From contig CAYWKM010000030.1 of the NCBI GenBank assembly GCA_964459165.1, positions 1-21,639 on the forward strand: DNA of 21,639 nt, written 5' to 3'. The notes beneath the pieces were generated by a model. The model ran no database searches and was not told the origin of the DNA. It was given only the letters and a program-made list of their open reading frames with translations. The number at the start of each line of letters is the position of its first letter. The stretch's first letter is position 1. This DNA is from RGIG4074 sp964459165 (GTDB lineage Bacteria > Bacillota > Clostridia > Christensenellales > Borkfalkiaceae). Of the stretch, positions 6,561 to 13,738 are shown piece after piece. Made by a program: the position numbers and the translations under genes.

Positions 6561-8255
6561 ATGATTTCTAAATTGACCATCAAAAACGTTGCTCTCATCG
6601 ACAAGGCCGAGCTCACGTTTACCGAGGGGCTCAACGTTCTTTCGGGCGAAACGGGGGCGGGAAAATCCGTTATTCTCGATTCCGTCAATTTTGTTTTGGG
6701 CGCTAAGGCGGACCGTTCCATGATTCGTTACGGAGAGACGGAATGTTTCGTTAAAGCGGAGTTTAAAATAGAGGAGAACAGTCAGGCTTTTAAAGAGCTG
6801 GAAGAAATCGACGTCGAGCCGGATACCGTCGTCGTCATTTCCAGAAAGTACAATACGGACGGAAAGGGAAGCATAAAAATCAACGGAAACGCCGTCTCTC
6901 TTGCCATGCTCAAAAGGGTTACCTCCTCCCTCGTAGACGTGCACGGACAGAGCGAGCATTTCTATCTTTTAAAAGAATCCAACCAGAGGAAGGTTCTCGA
7001 CGGTCTTATCGGAACGGCTTTCGTTGAAGAAAAGGAGAAGTTGTCTTCTCTTTTATCGGAATACGGAGAAATAAAGAAACAGCTTTCCGTATTCAGCGGC
7101 GACGTAAGGGAAAGAAACAAGAGAATCGACATTTTAAAATTTCAGATCGACGAAATAAAATCCGCTTCGCTGAAGGACGGCGAGGAGGAAGCGCTCAGAG
7201 AAAAGCGCGAGCGGATCAATCACGCGGAAAAAATCGCCTCCAATCTCAGAGAGGCGGCGGAATATTTTTCCTCGGAAGGGGGCGGACTCGATTGCATGAA
7301 GAACGCGAAGAGAAGCCTCGGCGCCCTTTCCCGCTATTCCAAAGATTATTCGGAGCTGAACGATCGAATGGAAAATCTTCTCGCGGAAGCGGAGGATATC
7401 GGCGACGCTCTTTCCGATCTGTTGGAGGACAGCTTCTTCGACGAACGGGAAAGGGAAGAGACGGAAAACCGTCTCGACCTTATCCAATCGTTAAAGAGCA
7501 AATACGGGAACGATATCGGGGAGATCAACGAATATTTGAAAAAATCCGAGGAAGAATACGAGCTTCTCGTCAATTGCGACGAGCAGTTCGAAAAATTGGA
7601 GGGGCAGAGGAATCAGCTTTTAGAAGATATCTATCGGGTATGCCTCTCCATGACGGAATTAAGAAAAGAGACGGCTTCAAAATTTTCCCGTCAGGTCGTC
7701 GAAGAGCTCAAAACCTTGAATATTCCGAGAGCTTCCTTTTCGGTTGCCTTCGCCTCCTATTCCCGATCGGACGCGGAGAGGGCGACCGAAAACGGGCTGG
7801 ACGAAATCTGCTTTATGTTTTCCGCCAATGCGGGAGAACCGTTGAAGCCGCTCGGAAAAATTATCAGCGGGGGCGAAATGAGCCGTTTCATGCTCTCCGT
7901 CAAGGCGCAGCTTTCGGAAATGAACGGGATTTCCACTTATATTTTCGATGAAATCGATACGGGAATCAGCGGCAAGACGGCGAAGGTAGTCGCCGAAAAG
8001 ATAGCGAAAATCGCAAAGAATACGCAGGTGATCGCCGTTTCTCATCTGGCGCAGATGGCGGCGATGAGCGACAATCAGATATACATCGAAAAGAGAGAGG
8101 AATCGGGGAAAACGCTTACGCGCGCGACCAATTTAGACGAAGCGGGAAAAACGAGAGAGATCGTACGTCTCCTCGGCGGCGATGCGAGCGGAGCCGCTTT
8201 ACGGCACGCGGAAGAATTGCTTGAAAACAGTAAACGATACAAAAATTCCCTTTGA
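6561..8255 (+). CDS. recN: DNA repair protein RecN
   Basis: A 564-residue SMC-like ATPase that acts early in double-strand-break repair, bridging DNA ends. Seen: Walker A GETGAGKS at 29-36, the Q-loop region with DVHGQSEHF, two long charged coiled-coil arms (about 150-400, rich in Glu, Lys and Arg), the ABC signature ISGGEMSR at 435-442, Walker B YIFDEIDTGISG starting near 460, and the His switch in VSHLAQMA. Length is normal for the family. ATG at 6561 has aaagga about 12 nt upstream. The nearer ATG at 6550 runs into a stop after four codons. It follows argR by 21 nt and is probably co-transcribed. argR-recN-spoIVB is a conserved Firmicutes order. Confidence 0.97.
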   Translation: MISKLTIKNVALIDKAELTFTEGLNVLSGETGAGKSVILDSVNFVLGAKADRSMIRYGETECFVKAEFKIEENSQAFKELEEIDVEPDTVVVISRKYNTDGKGSIKINGNAVSLAMLKRVTSSLVDVHGQSEHFYLLKESNQRKVLDGLIGTAFVEEKEKLSSLLSEYGEIKKQLSVFSGDVRERNKRIDILKFQIDEIKSASLKDGEEEALREKRERINHAEKIASNLREAAEYFSSEGGGLDCMKNAKRSLGALSRYSKDYSELNDRMENLLAEAEDIGDALSDLLEDSFFDEREREETENRLDLIQSLKSKYGNDIGEINEYLKKSEEEYELLVNCDEQFEKLEGQRNQLLEDIYRVCLSMTELRKETASKFSRQVVEELKTLNIPRASFSVAFASYSRSDAERATENGLDEICFMFSANAGEPLKPLGKIISGGEMSRFMLSVKAQLSEMNGISTYIFDEIDTGISGKTAKVVAEKIAKIAKNTQVIAVSHLAQMAAMSDNQIYIEKREESGKTLTRATNLDEAGKTREIVRLLGGDASGAALRHAEELLENSKRYKNSL

Positions 8256-8272
8256 AACGAGCGGAGAAAATC

Positions 8273-8305
8273 GAATATAAAAGATAAGCTTGCACAAATT
8301 ATCTT
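8273..8305 (+). promoter_or_regulatory. Possible sporulation promoter and palindrome before spoIVB
   Basis: The 51-nt recN-spoIVB spacer has no clear sigma-A promoter and no Shine-Dalgarno site. It does hold gaata at 8273-8277 and caaatta at 8295-8301, separated by 17 bp, which resemble sigma-G-type elements (spoIVB is under forespore sigma factors in Bacillus). A 7-bp inverted repeat, aagataa at 8281-8287 and ttatctt at 8299-8305, ends one base before the start codon. Both readings are tentative in so short an AT-rich segment. Confidence 0.3.
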
Positions 8306-8306
8306 C

Positions 8307-9338
8307 ATGGAAAAAAGTAATTTACGCAAGTTTTCTTTATATATGTGCGCTTTGTCGTCCGCGTTGTTCCTTTCCGTTTGTCCTTTCCTCTCCCTTTCGG
8401 TCGAAGCGGAAGAGGTTCAAAGCAGAACGGTTTATGTCGGAGGCAAGGCCGCGGGGTTCGTACTTAGCGCCGAGGGCGTGCGCATCGTAGGCTTCTGCGA
8501 AGTGATGACCAAGGAGGGAGCGAAGTCGCCGGCGAAGGATTGCTCCTTCAAAACGGGGGATAACATCGTAGAGGCCGACGGCTTCGTCATAAAAAGTACG
8601 GAGGATTTGAACGCCGCTCTCAAAAAGAGCGGAGGCAAGCAGATGACGTTTACCGTTCTGCGCGGCGGAGAAAAGGAGACGGTTTTCGCCTGCCCCGTGA
8701 CGGACGTCGGCGGCGAATATAAATTGGGATTATTGATTCGCGACAGCGTCTCGGGCATAGGAACGGTGACGTACGTGCAAAAGGATAATCTCAGATTCGG
8801 CGCGCTCGGACATACCATTGTAGACGAAAATTCCGTACAGCTTTCTTTATCGGACAGCAACGTATACCTTTGTTCCGTCGTCGGCGCAAATAAGGGCGTG
8901 CGCGGGAAGGCGGGAGAGCTGAAAGGGCTGTTCTTGGCGGATAGCGTCTTTGCAAAGGCGGATACGATCGCTCCGACGGGCATTTACGGAACTTTTGATC
9001 CGGATTACGATTTCTCCGGCGATCTCTTAACGGAAACCGCCGAGGCGGAGGACGCTCATATGGGGAAGGCGACGATTTATTCGACGATCAACGGAACAAA
9101 ACCGGAAGAATACGAGATTTCCGTCGTCAAAGTGGATAAGAACAATAAGGAAAATAAAAATTTCGTCATTAAAATAACGGATAGAGAGCTCCTCGACACG
9201 ACCGGAGGCATCGTGCAGGGTATGAGCGGCAGTCCCATTATGCAGGACGGCAAATTGATCGGAGCGGTGACGCACGTATTCCTGAACGATCCCACGCGCG
9301 GGTACGGCATCGCCATCGAAAATATGATAGGAAATTGA
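8307..9338 (+). CDS. spoIVB: SpoIVB-type S55 serine peptidase
   Basis: A 343-residue sporulation signalling protease. In Bacillus, SpoIVB is secreted from the forespore into the intermembrane space and cleaves SpoIVFA to trigger pro-sigma-K processing. Seen: an N-terminal hydrophobic segment (about 11-33), a PDZ-like domain (about 45-130, TGDNIVEADGFVI), GIGTVTYV, catalytic His169 in RFGALGHTIVD, Asp292 in ITDRELLD, and Ser307 in GGIVQGMSGSPI. The 15-residue Asp-Ser spacing equals that of the Bacillus enzyme. GAVTHVFLNDPTRGYGI is also a family signature. The start is uncertain: ATG at 8307 has no Shine-Dalgarno site, and an in-frame ATG at 8343 would shorten the signal segment. A terminator follows at once, and spo0A, its usual partner, is not next door. 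Confidence 0.93.
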   Translation: MEKSNLRKFSLYMCALSSALFLSVCPFLSLSVEAEEVQSRTVYVGGKAAGFVLSAEGVRIVGFCEVMTKEGAKSPAKDCSFKTGDNIVEADGFVIKSTEDLNAALKKSGGKQMTFTVLRGGEKETVFACPVTDVGGEYKLGLLIRDSVSGIGTVTYVQKDNLRFGALGHTIVDENSVQLSLSDSNVYLCSVVGANKGVRGKAGELKGLFLADSVFAKADTIAPTGIYGTFDPDYDFSGDLLTETAEAEDAHMGKATIYSTINGTKPEEYEISVVKVDKNNKENKNFVIKITDRELLDTTGGIVQGMSGSPIMQDGKLIGAVTHVFLNDPTRGYGIAIENMIGN

Positions 9339-9345
9339 TAAAATA

Positions 9346-9378
9346 CGGAAAGGCGCAGAATCGCTTTTCCGCTTTTTT
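9346..9378 (+). terminator. Intrinsic terminator after spoIVB
   Basis: A 10-bp stem pairs 9346-9355 (cggaaaggcg) with 9362-9371 (cgcttttccg), with one G-T wobble and a 6-nt loop. It is followed by cttttttc. It starts 8 nt after the spoIVB stop and separates it from the carboxypeptidase gene. Confidence 0.85.
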
Positions 9379-9414
9379 CGTATGAAATCCCGAAAAAAGC
9401 AAAGACTGAATAAT

Positions 9415-10590
9415 ATGAAGAAGAAAATTTTAACATTATTTTTTGCGGCCCTTTCGCTGTTTGCTTCGGCGGAGGCGGGCGTAGGAACGGGCGGGAAAAC
9501 GACCTTGGCGGAGAGCGAGATCGGAGTGAGCAGTAAAGCCGCCTATCTCATGGATTATGACAGCCGGACGGAAATTTTTTCCTATCGGGCGGACGAGAGG
9601 CTTCCCATCGCCAGTATGTGTAAAATTATGACGCTCATTTTGTGCTTTGACGCGATTGCCGAGGGGAAGCTTTCCCTTGAAGACGAAGTACCCGTAAGCG
9701 AGCGCGCTTCCTCGATGGGCGGCTCGCAGGTATTTCTCGAAAGCGGAGCGAGCTATAAAGCCGGAGAGCTTATCAAAAGCATTGTCGTTTGTTCCGCAAA
9801 CGACAGCTGCGTCGCCATGGCGGAATACATTGCGGGGAGCGACGGCGTTTTCGTCGCCAGAATGAACGAGCGGGCAAAGTCGCTCGGGGCGAACGATACC
9901 GTGTTTGTCAATTGCACGGGATTGCCGAAGGAAACGCAGTACTCCACGGCGCACGACGTGGCCTATATGTTGAAAGAACTCCTTTCGCACGACGAATATT
10001 ATACGTTCAGCGGCGTCTATACGGAAAATTTCAAGCATCCGAAGGAGCGCGTCACCGAAATGACGAATACGAATAAACTCGTTCGCACGTATTCGGGGTG
10101 CGACGGCGGAAAGACGGGATTCACCAATCAGGCGGGCTTTTGCTTGGCGGCGACGGCGAAGAGGGGAGATATGCGCGTCGTATCCGTCGTCATCGGCGCG
10201 GATAGCAGTAAATCCCGTTTCGAGGATACGACGAATTTGTTCGACTACGCCTTTGCTAATTATACCAATAAAATCGTCGTCGACGATGAGAATCCTCTCG
10301 CGGAAAAAGTCGCGGTGAAGGGCGGTAAATACGACGAGATTTCCGTCTGCGCCGAAAGAAAGGGCGCCGTGTTTTCGCCGAAAGGAAATAAAAACGAGGA
10401 CGTCGATATTGAATTTCTGCCCTATAAAGAAATTCAGGCTCCCGTAAGAAAGGGAGATCGGGTGGGAGAGATGATCATTTTTAAGGATAGCGTCGAATAT
10501 TCCCGCATTCCCGTTCTCGCGTACGAGGACGACGAAAGGGCTACGTTCGGCGATTGCGTTCGCCGCGTCGCCTCCGGTTGGGAGCTGTAA
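9415..10590 (+). CDS. D-alanyl-D-alanine carboxypeptidase, DacF-like (peptidase S11)
   Basis: A 391-residue low-molecular-weight penicillin-binding protein that removes the terminal D-Ala from peptidoglycan pentapeptides outside the membrane. Seen: a Sec signal peptide (MKKKILTLFFAALSLF, cleavage probably after ASAEA), the acyl-serine motif SMCK (Ser67, Lys70), SAN at 127-129, KTG at 233-235 in GGKTGFTNQAGFC, and a C-terminal PBP5-type beta domain (about 270-370). The SxxK motif has Cys where most relatives have Thr (SMTK); this position is variable. The tail FGDCVRRVASGWEL could be a short amphipathic anchor. ATG at 9415 gives a standard signal peptide; ATG at 9382 would add eleven basic residues. 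Neither has a Shine-Dalgarno site. It could be DacF, DacB or vegetative DacA; its place next to spoIVB hints at sporulation but proves nothing. Confidence 0.9.
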   Translation: MKKKILTLFFAALSLFASAEAGVGTGGKTTLAESEIGVSSKAAYLMDYDSRTEIFSYRADERLPIASMCKIMTLILCFDAIAEGKLSLEDEVPVSERASSMGGSQVFLESGASYKAGELIKSIVVCSANDSCVAMAEYIAGSDGVFVARMNERAKSLGANDTVFVNCTGLPKETQYSTAHDVAYMLKELLSHDEYYTFSGVYTENFKHPKERVTEMTNTNKLVRTYSGCDGGKTGFTNQAGFCLAATAKRGDMRVVSVVIGADSSKSRFEDTTNLFDYAFANYTNKIVVDDENPLAEKVAVKGGKYDEISVCAERKGAVFSPKGNKNEDVDIEFLPYKEIQAPVRKGDRVGEMIIFKDSVEYSRIPVLAYEDDERATFGDCVRRVASGWEL

Positions 10591-10596
10591 TAAATT

Positions 10597-10616
10597 TAGC
10601 GGCTTTCCCGCCGTTA
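10597..10616 (+). terminator. Weak hairpin after the carboxypeptidase gene
   Basis: Seven pairs (one G-T) form between tagcggc at 10597-10603 and gccgtta at 10610-10616, with a 6-nt loop. Only ttt follows. It lies 7 nt after the stop codon and just before the lysA promoter. It could be a weak terminator. Confidence 0.4.
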
Positions 10617-10622
10617 TTTGCC

Positions 10623-10651
10623 TTGACATTGTATTTTCGATTTGTTAAAAT
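10623..10651 (+). promoter_or_regulatory. Sigma-A promoter for lysA
   Basis: A perfect -35 TTGACA at 10623-10628 and TAAAAT at 10646-10651 (5 of 6) are separated by 17 bp. Transcription would start near 10658, leaving a leader of about 28 nt with aaagga at 10671-10676. The leader is far too short for a lysine riboswitch. A perfect 8-bp inverted repeat (10627-10634 and 10662-10669) flanks the -10 region. Confidence 0.82.
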
Positions 10652-10669
10652 ATCTGTAAATATACAATG
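10627..10669. repeat. Inverted repeat flanking the lysA -10 box
   Basis: cattgtat at 10627-10634 and its exact reverse complement atacaatg at 10662-10669 lie 27 nt apart. They bracket the spacer, the -10 box and the transcription start. The layout would suit two half-sites of a dimeric repressor or a looping operator. AT-rich content raises the chance of coincidence. Confidence 0.35.
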
Positions 10670-10685
10670 GAAAGGACAACGGCAA

Positions 10686-12011
10686 ATGAATACAAGAGAG
10701 ACTCTTAAAGTCAATGAAAAAGGTCACTTGGAAGTCGGGGGAGCGGATTGCGTGGATCTCGCCGCACAGTTCGGTACTCCGCTCTATGTTTATGACGAAG
10801 CCTATATCCGCTCTATGATGCGCGTTTACCGCGATACGATCGCTTCCGAATACGAGGGAAACGGCCTTGTCCTCTACGCCTCGAAGGCGTTCTCCTGTAT
10901 GGCGATGTACGCGATTGCGAAGCAAGAGGGAATCGGCGTGGACGTCGTCTCCGGCGGAGAGCTTTATACGGCTGTCAGAGCAGGGTTTCCCGCGTCGAAA
11001 ATCTATATGCACGGCAACAATAAATTGCAGAGCGAAATCGAGTATGCGCTCGACGTTCAGATCGGTTGCATCGTCGTAGACGCATATTCCGAAATCGATA
11101 GGATCGACGATTTGGCGGGCAAACGCGGAATGGTTCAGGAGGTTCTCATTCGTATCAATCCCGGCGTGGAGGCGCATACCTTCAAGGCGGTTCAAACCGC
11201 TACGACCGACAGCAAATTCGGTTTTTCGGTAAACGACGGCACGGCGGAAAAGATAACCGCTTACGCCCTTACCAAGAAAAATATTCGCTTGAAGGGCTAT
11301 CACTGTCACATCGGATCGCAGATCTTTGAACGGCAGTCGTTTGTGCTCGCCGTCGAGAAATGTATGCAATTCGCCTTCGAGATGAAGGAGAAATTCGGTT
11401 TCGCCATAGAACAGCTGAATATGGGCGGCGGGTTCGGCGTCTGGTATACCGACGATGATGTAAAGATCCCTGCGGAGGGCTATAAGAGCTATTTACAGGC
11501 GATTATCAGGACGGTTAAGAGCAAGTGTTCCGAATATGGATTGGAGAAGCCCTTCCTTCTCGTCGAGCCGGGTCGTTCGATCGTGGGGGAAGCCGGCGTT
11601 ACGCTCTATACGGTGGGGACGATTAAGGAGATTCCCGGCGTTAAGAAGTACGTGGCGGTTGACGGCGGTATGTTCGATAATCCCAGATATGCATTGTACG
11701 GATCGAAGTATACGCCCGTTTTAGCCAATCGCGCGGCGGAAGAAAACGTAGAAATCGTCACCATCGCGGGTAAGTGCTGCGAGAGCGGCGACATTGTCGC
11801 GGCAAACGTAAATCTTCCGAAAGCGGAGGAGGGGGACATTTTGGCGATTCTCTCTACGGGCGCTTATAACTATTCGATGGCGATGAATTATAACAGGAAT
11901 TGCATCCCCGCGGCGGTTCTCGTAAAAGACGGAAAGGCGGAATATATCGTTAAAAAGCAAAGCTATGAGGACCTTGTCAGAAACGACGTAATTCCCGATT
12001 CCTTAAAATAA
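10686..12011 (+). CDS. lysA: Diaminopimelate decarboxylase
   Basis: A 441-residue PLP enzyme of fold type III that decarboxylates meso-diaminopimelate to L-lysine, the last step of lysine synthesis. Seen: the PLP Lys67 in YASKAF, VVSGGELYTA, HGNNK, GYHCHIGSQ, the glycine loop NMGGGFGVWYT, EPGRSIV, and the catalytic C-E-S motif in GKCCESGDI (around 362-370). The ATG at 10686 has aaagga 9 nt upstream behind a clear promoter. The reading frame stays open upstream to 10554, but that extension crosses the promoter and is not coding. It is monocistronic, with its own promoter and terminator. It draws on DAP that would otherwise enter peptidoglycan, which the preceding carboxypeptidase also acts on. 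Confidence 0.97.
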   Translation: MNTRETLKVNEKGHLEVGGADCVDLAAQFGTPLYVYDEAYIRSMMRVYRDTIASEYEGNGLVLYASKAFSCMAMYAIAKQEGIGVDVVSGGELYTAVRAGFPASKIYMHGNNKLQSEIEYALDVQIGCIVVDAYSEIDRIDDLAGKRGMVQEVLIRINPGVEAHTFKAVQTATTDSKFGFSVNDGTAEKITAYALTKKNIRLKGYHCHIGSQIFERQSFVLAVEKCMQFAFEMKEKFGFAIEQLNMGGGFGVWYTDDDVKIPAEGYKSYLQAIIRTVKSKCSEYGLEKPFLLVEPGRSIVGEAGVTLYTVGTIKEIPGVKKYVAVDGGMFDNPRYALYGSKYTPVLANRAAEENVEIVTIAGKCCESGDIVAANVNLPKAEEGDILAILSTGAYNYSMAMNYNRNCIPAAVLVKDGKAEYIVKKQSYEDLVRNDVIPDSLK

Positions 12012-12015
12012 ACAT

Positions 12016-12052
12016 AAAAGGAAATAGCGCCGGTCGCATGATTTCCTTTTTT
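12016..12052 (+). terminator. Intrinsic terminator after lysA
   Basis: aaaaggaaat at 12016-12025 pairs perfectly with atttcctttt at 12041-12050, followed by tt. An inner gcg/cgc pairing may extend the stem. It begins 4 nt after the lysA stop. Confidence 0.78.
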
Positions 12053-12104
12053 GTTGAAGCGGATAAAATTTTGTATAATACGCTCACAAAATATCGAACA
12101 ACGG

Positions 12105-12133
12105 TTGCATTTTTTGTTCGCTTATGATATACT
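12105..12133 (+). promoter_or_regulatory. Sigma-A promoter for glmM
   Basis: TTGCAT at 12105-12110 (4 of 6) and TATACT at 12128-12133 (5 of 6) are separated by 17 bp. TGA precedes the -10 box, making an extended -10. Transcription would start near 12140, giving a leader of about 117 nt. A second perfect TATAAT at 12074-12079 has only a poor -35 (ttgttg at 12051-12056, 17 bp), so it may be a weaker upstream promoter. Confidence 0.68.
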
Positions 12134-12139
12134 AATCCA

Positions 12140-12256
12140 TGGATGATTATTATCGCGGACTATGTGTATTCGTGCTTTTATTGGATTTTATCACACGCTT
12201 TCGACCCTTTGCATAAGATAGAAAAGCGATCAATCATCGGTTAAGGACGGATTTTT
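12140..12256 (+). promoter_or_regulatory. Potentially structured 5' leader of glmM
   Basis: From the predicted transcription start to the glmM ATG there are about 117 nt. A long-range stem can form: 12142-12148 (gatgatt) with 12232-12238 (aatcatc), then, across a 3x1 internal loop, 12152-12156 (atcgc) with 12226-12230 (gcgat). That is 12 bp closing about 69 nt. The 3' arm ends 5 nt before the Shine-Dalgarno aagga at 12244-12248. The shape resembles a cis-regulatory leader, but it matches no riboswitch I recognise. The same segment also contains a 25-codon reading frame (12139-12216) without a Shine-Dalgarno site. Confidence 0.35.
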
Positions 12257-13642
12257 ATGGGTAGATACTTCGGTACAGACGGTTTTAGGGGAGAAGTCAA
12301 TAAAGATCTCACAGCCGATCACGCTTATAGAATAGGAAGATTTCTCGGTTGGTATTACCGCGAGAAAGAAGAAGAGCGGGAAAAGGAGAAGGAAAAAGAG
12401 CGGGAAAAGAGGAGCTGCCGTGTCGTCATCGGAAAAGATACGCGCCGTTCTTCTTACATGTTCGAGTACGCGTTGGCGGCGGGACTCACCGCTTCGGGCG
12501 CGGACGCTTACCTGCTTCACGTCACGACGACGCCCTCTGTTTCCTATATTACCCGTACCGATCAATTCGATTGCGGCGTCATGATAACAGCCAGCCATAA
12601 TCCCTATACGGATAACGGGATTAAGCTCATAAACCGATATGGGGAAAAGATGGAAGAAGCCGTCGTCGAGCAGGTGGAGGATTATATCGACGGCAAGTTT
12701 GAAATTCCGCTCGCCGTCGAGGAAAAGGTGGGCGTCACCGTCGATTATATCATGGGAAGAAACCGCTATGCGGGATATGTCGTAAGTCTTTCCCAATATT
12801 CCTTTAAGGGAATCCGCGTGGGGCTCGATTGCGCCAACGGAAGCTCATGGACGCTGGCAAAGACGATCTTCGACGCACTCGGCGCAATCACCTATATGAT
12901 TAACAATCGTCCGGACGGACTTAACGTAAACCGCAACTGCGGATCGACGAACGTGGAATCCCTTCGGAAGCTCGTTTTAAAGGAAAAGCTCGATATCGGC
13001 TTTGCCTTTGACGGGGACGCCGACAGATGTATCGGCGTCGACGATAAGGGAAATGAAATCGACGGCGATACGATTTTATACGTATGCGCTCGCTATTTGC
13101 AGAAAAAAGGGATGCTCGCCCGCAATACGGTCGTCACGACGGTCATGAGCAACATCGGACTTTATAAAGCGTTCGACGAGGCCGGTATTTTATACGAGCA
13201 GACGGACGTCGGCGATAAAAACGTATATGAAAGTATGTCGAAAAACGGTTATTGCCTCGGCGGAGAAAACTCCGGTCACATCATTTTCGGCAAAGTAGAA
13301 ACGACGGGCGACGGCATCGTCACCGCGCTCAAAGTCATGGAAGCGATGATCGATAGCAAAAAGAAGATGTCCGATCTCGCGTCTCCGCTAAAAAAATATC
13401 CGCAAAAGCTCGTCAATCTTTGCGTAACGGATAAAAAAGCCGTTATGGAGGACGAGGGAATCAAGGACTTTATTCGCGAAGAGAGTCTCGCGCTGGGCGA
13501 TAGCGGCAGGGTTTTAGTGAGAAAATCCGGAACGGAACCCATCGTTCGGGTCATGGTGGAAGCAAAGACGGAATGGATTTGCAAACGAACCGTCGACAGA
13601 ATATGTAACGCGATCGAGAAGAAAGGTTATGTATATAAATAA
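12257..13642 (+). CDS. glmM: Phosphoglucosamine mutase
   Basis: A 461-residue alpha-D-phosphohexomutase that interconverts glucosamine 6- and 1-phosphate on the route to UDP-GlcNAc for peptidoglycan. Seen: N-terminal YFGTDGFRGEVN, the phosphoserine loop TASHNP (Ser113), the metal loop DGDADR at 252-257, the sugar loop GGENSGH, and the phosphate loop RKSGTEPIVRV from 422. The GTDGFRGE..N start favours GlmM over phosphomannomutase. Odd: a Glu/Lys/Arg-only helix (about residues 35-52) is inserted between GWYY and RVVIGKDTR, where relatives have a short linker. ATG at 12257 has aagga 8 nt upstream. glmM usually follows cdaA-cdaR in Firmicutes; here it stands alone, between lysA and gmd. Confidence 0.93.
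   Translation: MGRYFGTDGFRGEVNKDLTADHAYRIGRFLGWYYREKEEEREKEKEKEREKRSCRVVIGKDTRRSSYMFEYALAAGLTASGADAYLLHVTTTPSVSYITRTDQFDCGVMITASHNPYTDNGIKLINRYGEKMEEAVVEQVEDYIDGKFEIPLAVEEKVGVTVDYIMGRNRYAGYVVSLSQYSFKGIRVGLDCANGSSWTLAKTIFDALGAITYMINNRPDGLNVNRNCGSTNVESLRKLVLKEKLDIGFAFDGDADRCIGVDDKGNEIDGDTILYVCARYLQKKGMLARNTVVTTVMSNIGLYKAFDEAGILYEQTDVGDKNVYESMSKNGYCLGGENSGHIIFGKVETTGDGIVTALKVMEAMIDSKKKMSDLASPLKKYPQKLVNLCVTDKKAVMEDEGIKDFIREESLALGDSGRVLVRKSGTEPIVRVMVEAKTEWICKRTVDRICNAIEKKGYVYK
12372..12409 (+). repeat. 14-bp direct repeat inside glmM
   Basis: aagagcgggaaaag occurs at 12372-12385 and again at 12396-12409. The 24-nt offset equals eight codons, so the reading frame is kept. It encodes the Glu/Lys/Arg-rich insertion of GlmM. 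This purine-rich stretch could gain or lose whole units by replication slippage. Confidence 0.8.
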
Positions 13643-13644
13643 GA

Positions 13645-13671
13645 AAAGTAAAAGTCGGTTCCTTTTGCTTT
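13645..13671 (+). terminator. Weak hairpin after glmM
   Basis: About ten pairs (one T-G) form between 13645-13654 (aaagtaaaag) and 13662-13671 (cttttgcttt), with a 7-nt loop. There is no long T tract afterwards. It starts just after the glmM stop and may be a weak terminator between glmM and gmd. The next 65 nt are AT-rich without a convincing promoter. Confidence 0.4.
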
Positions 13672-13738
13672 GCTTAAAAACGTATTTTATGCGTTTCAAT
13701 GTTTTTTACGAAAATATTTTTTTATGGTAAATGCTGCA

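Noticed and set aside
7292..7951. 219-codon frame on the + strand inside recN
   Set aside because: A different frame of recN; very Arg- and Gly-rich. RecN motifs continue uninterrupted through the region, so this is a shadow.
9436..10629. Long open reading frame (397 codons) on the - strand
   Set aside because: It is fully antisense to the S11 carboxypeptidase gene, whose motifs are intact. Its translation is rich in Arg, His and Ile with no family pattern, as expected from the shadow of a GC-biased coding frame.
10554..10685. N-terminal extension of lysA
   Set aside because: The frame is open, but it crosses the dacF-like stop and the lysA promoter. The start at 10686 has a proper Shine-Dalgarno site and the family N-terminus.
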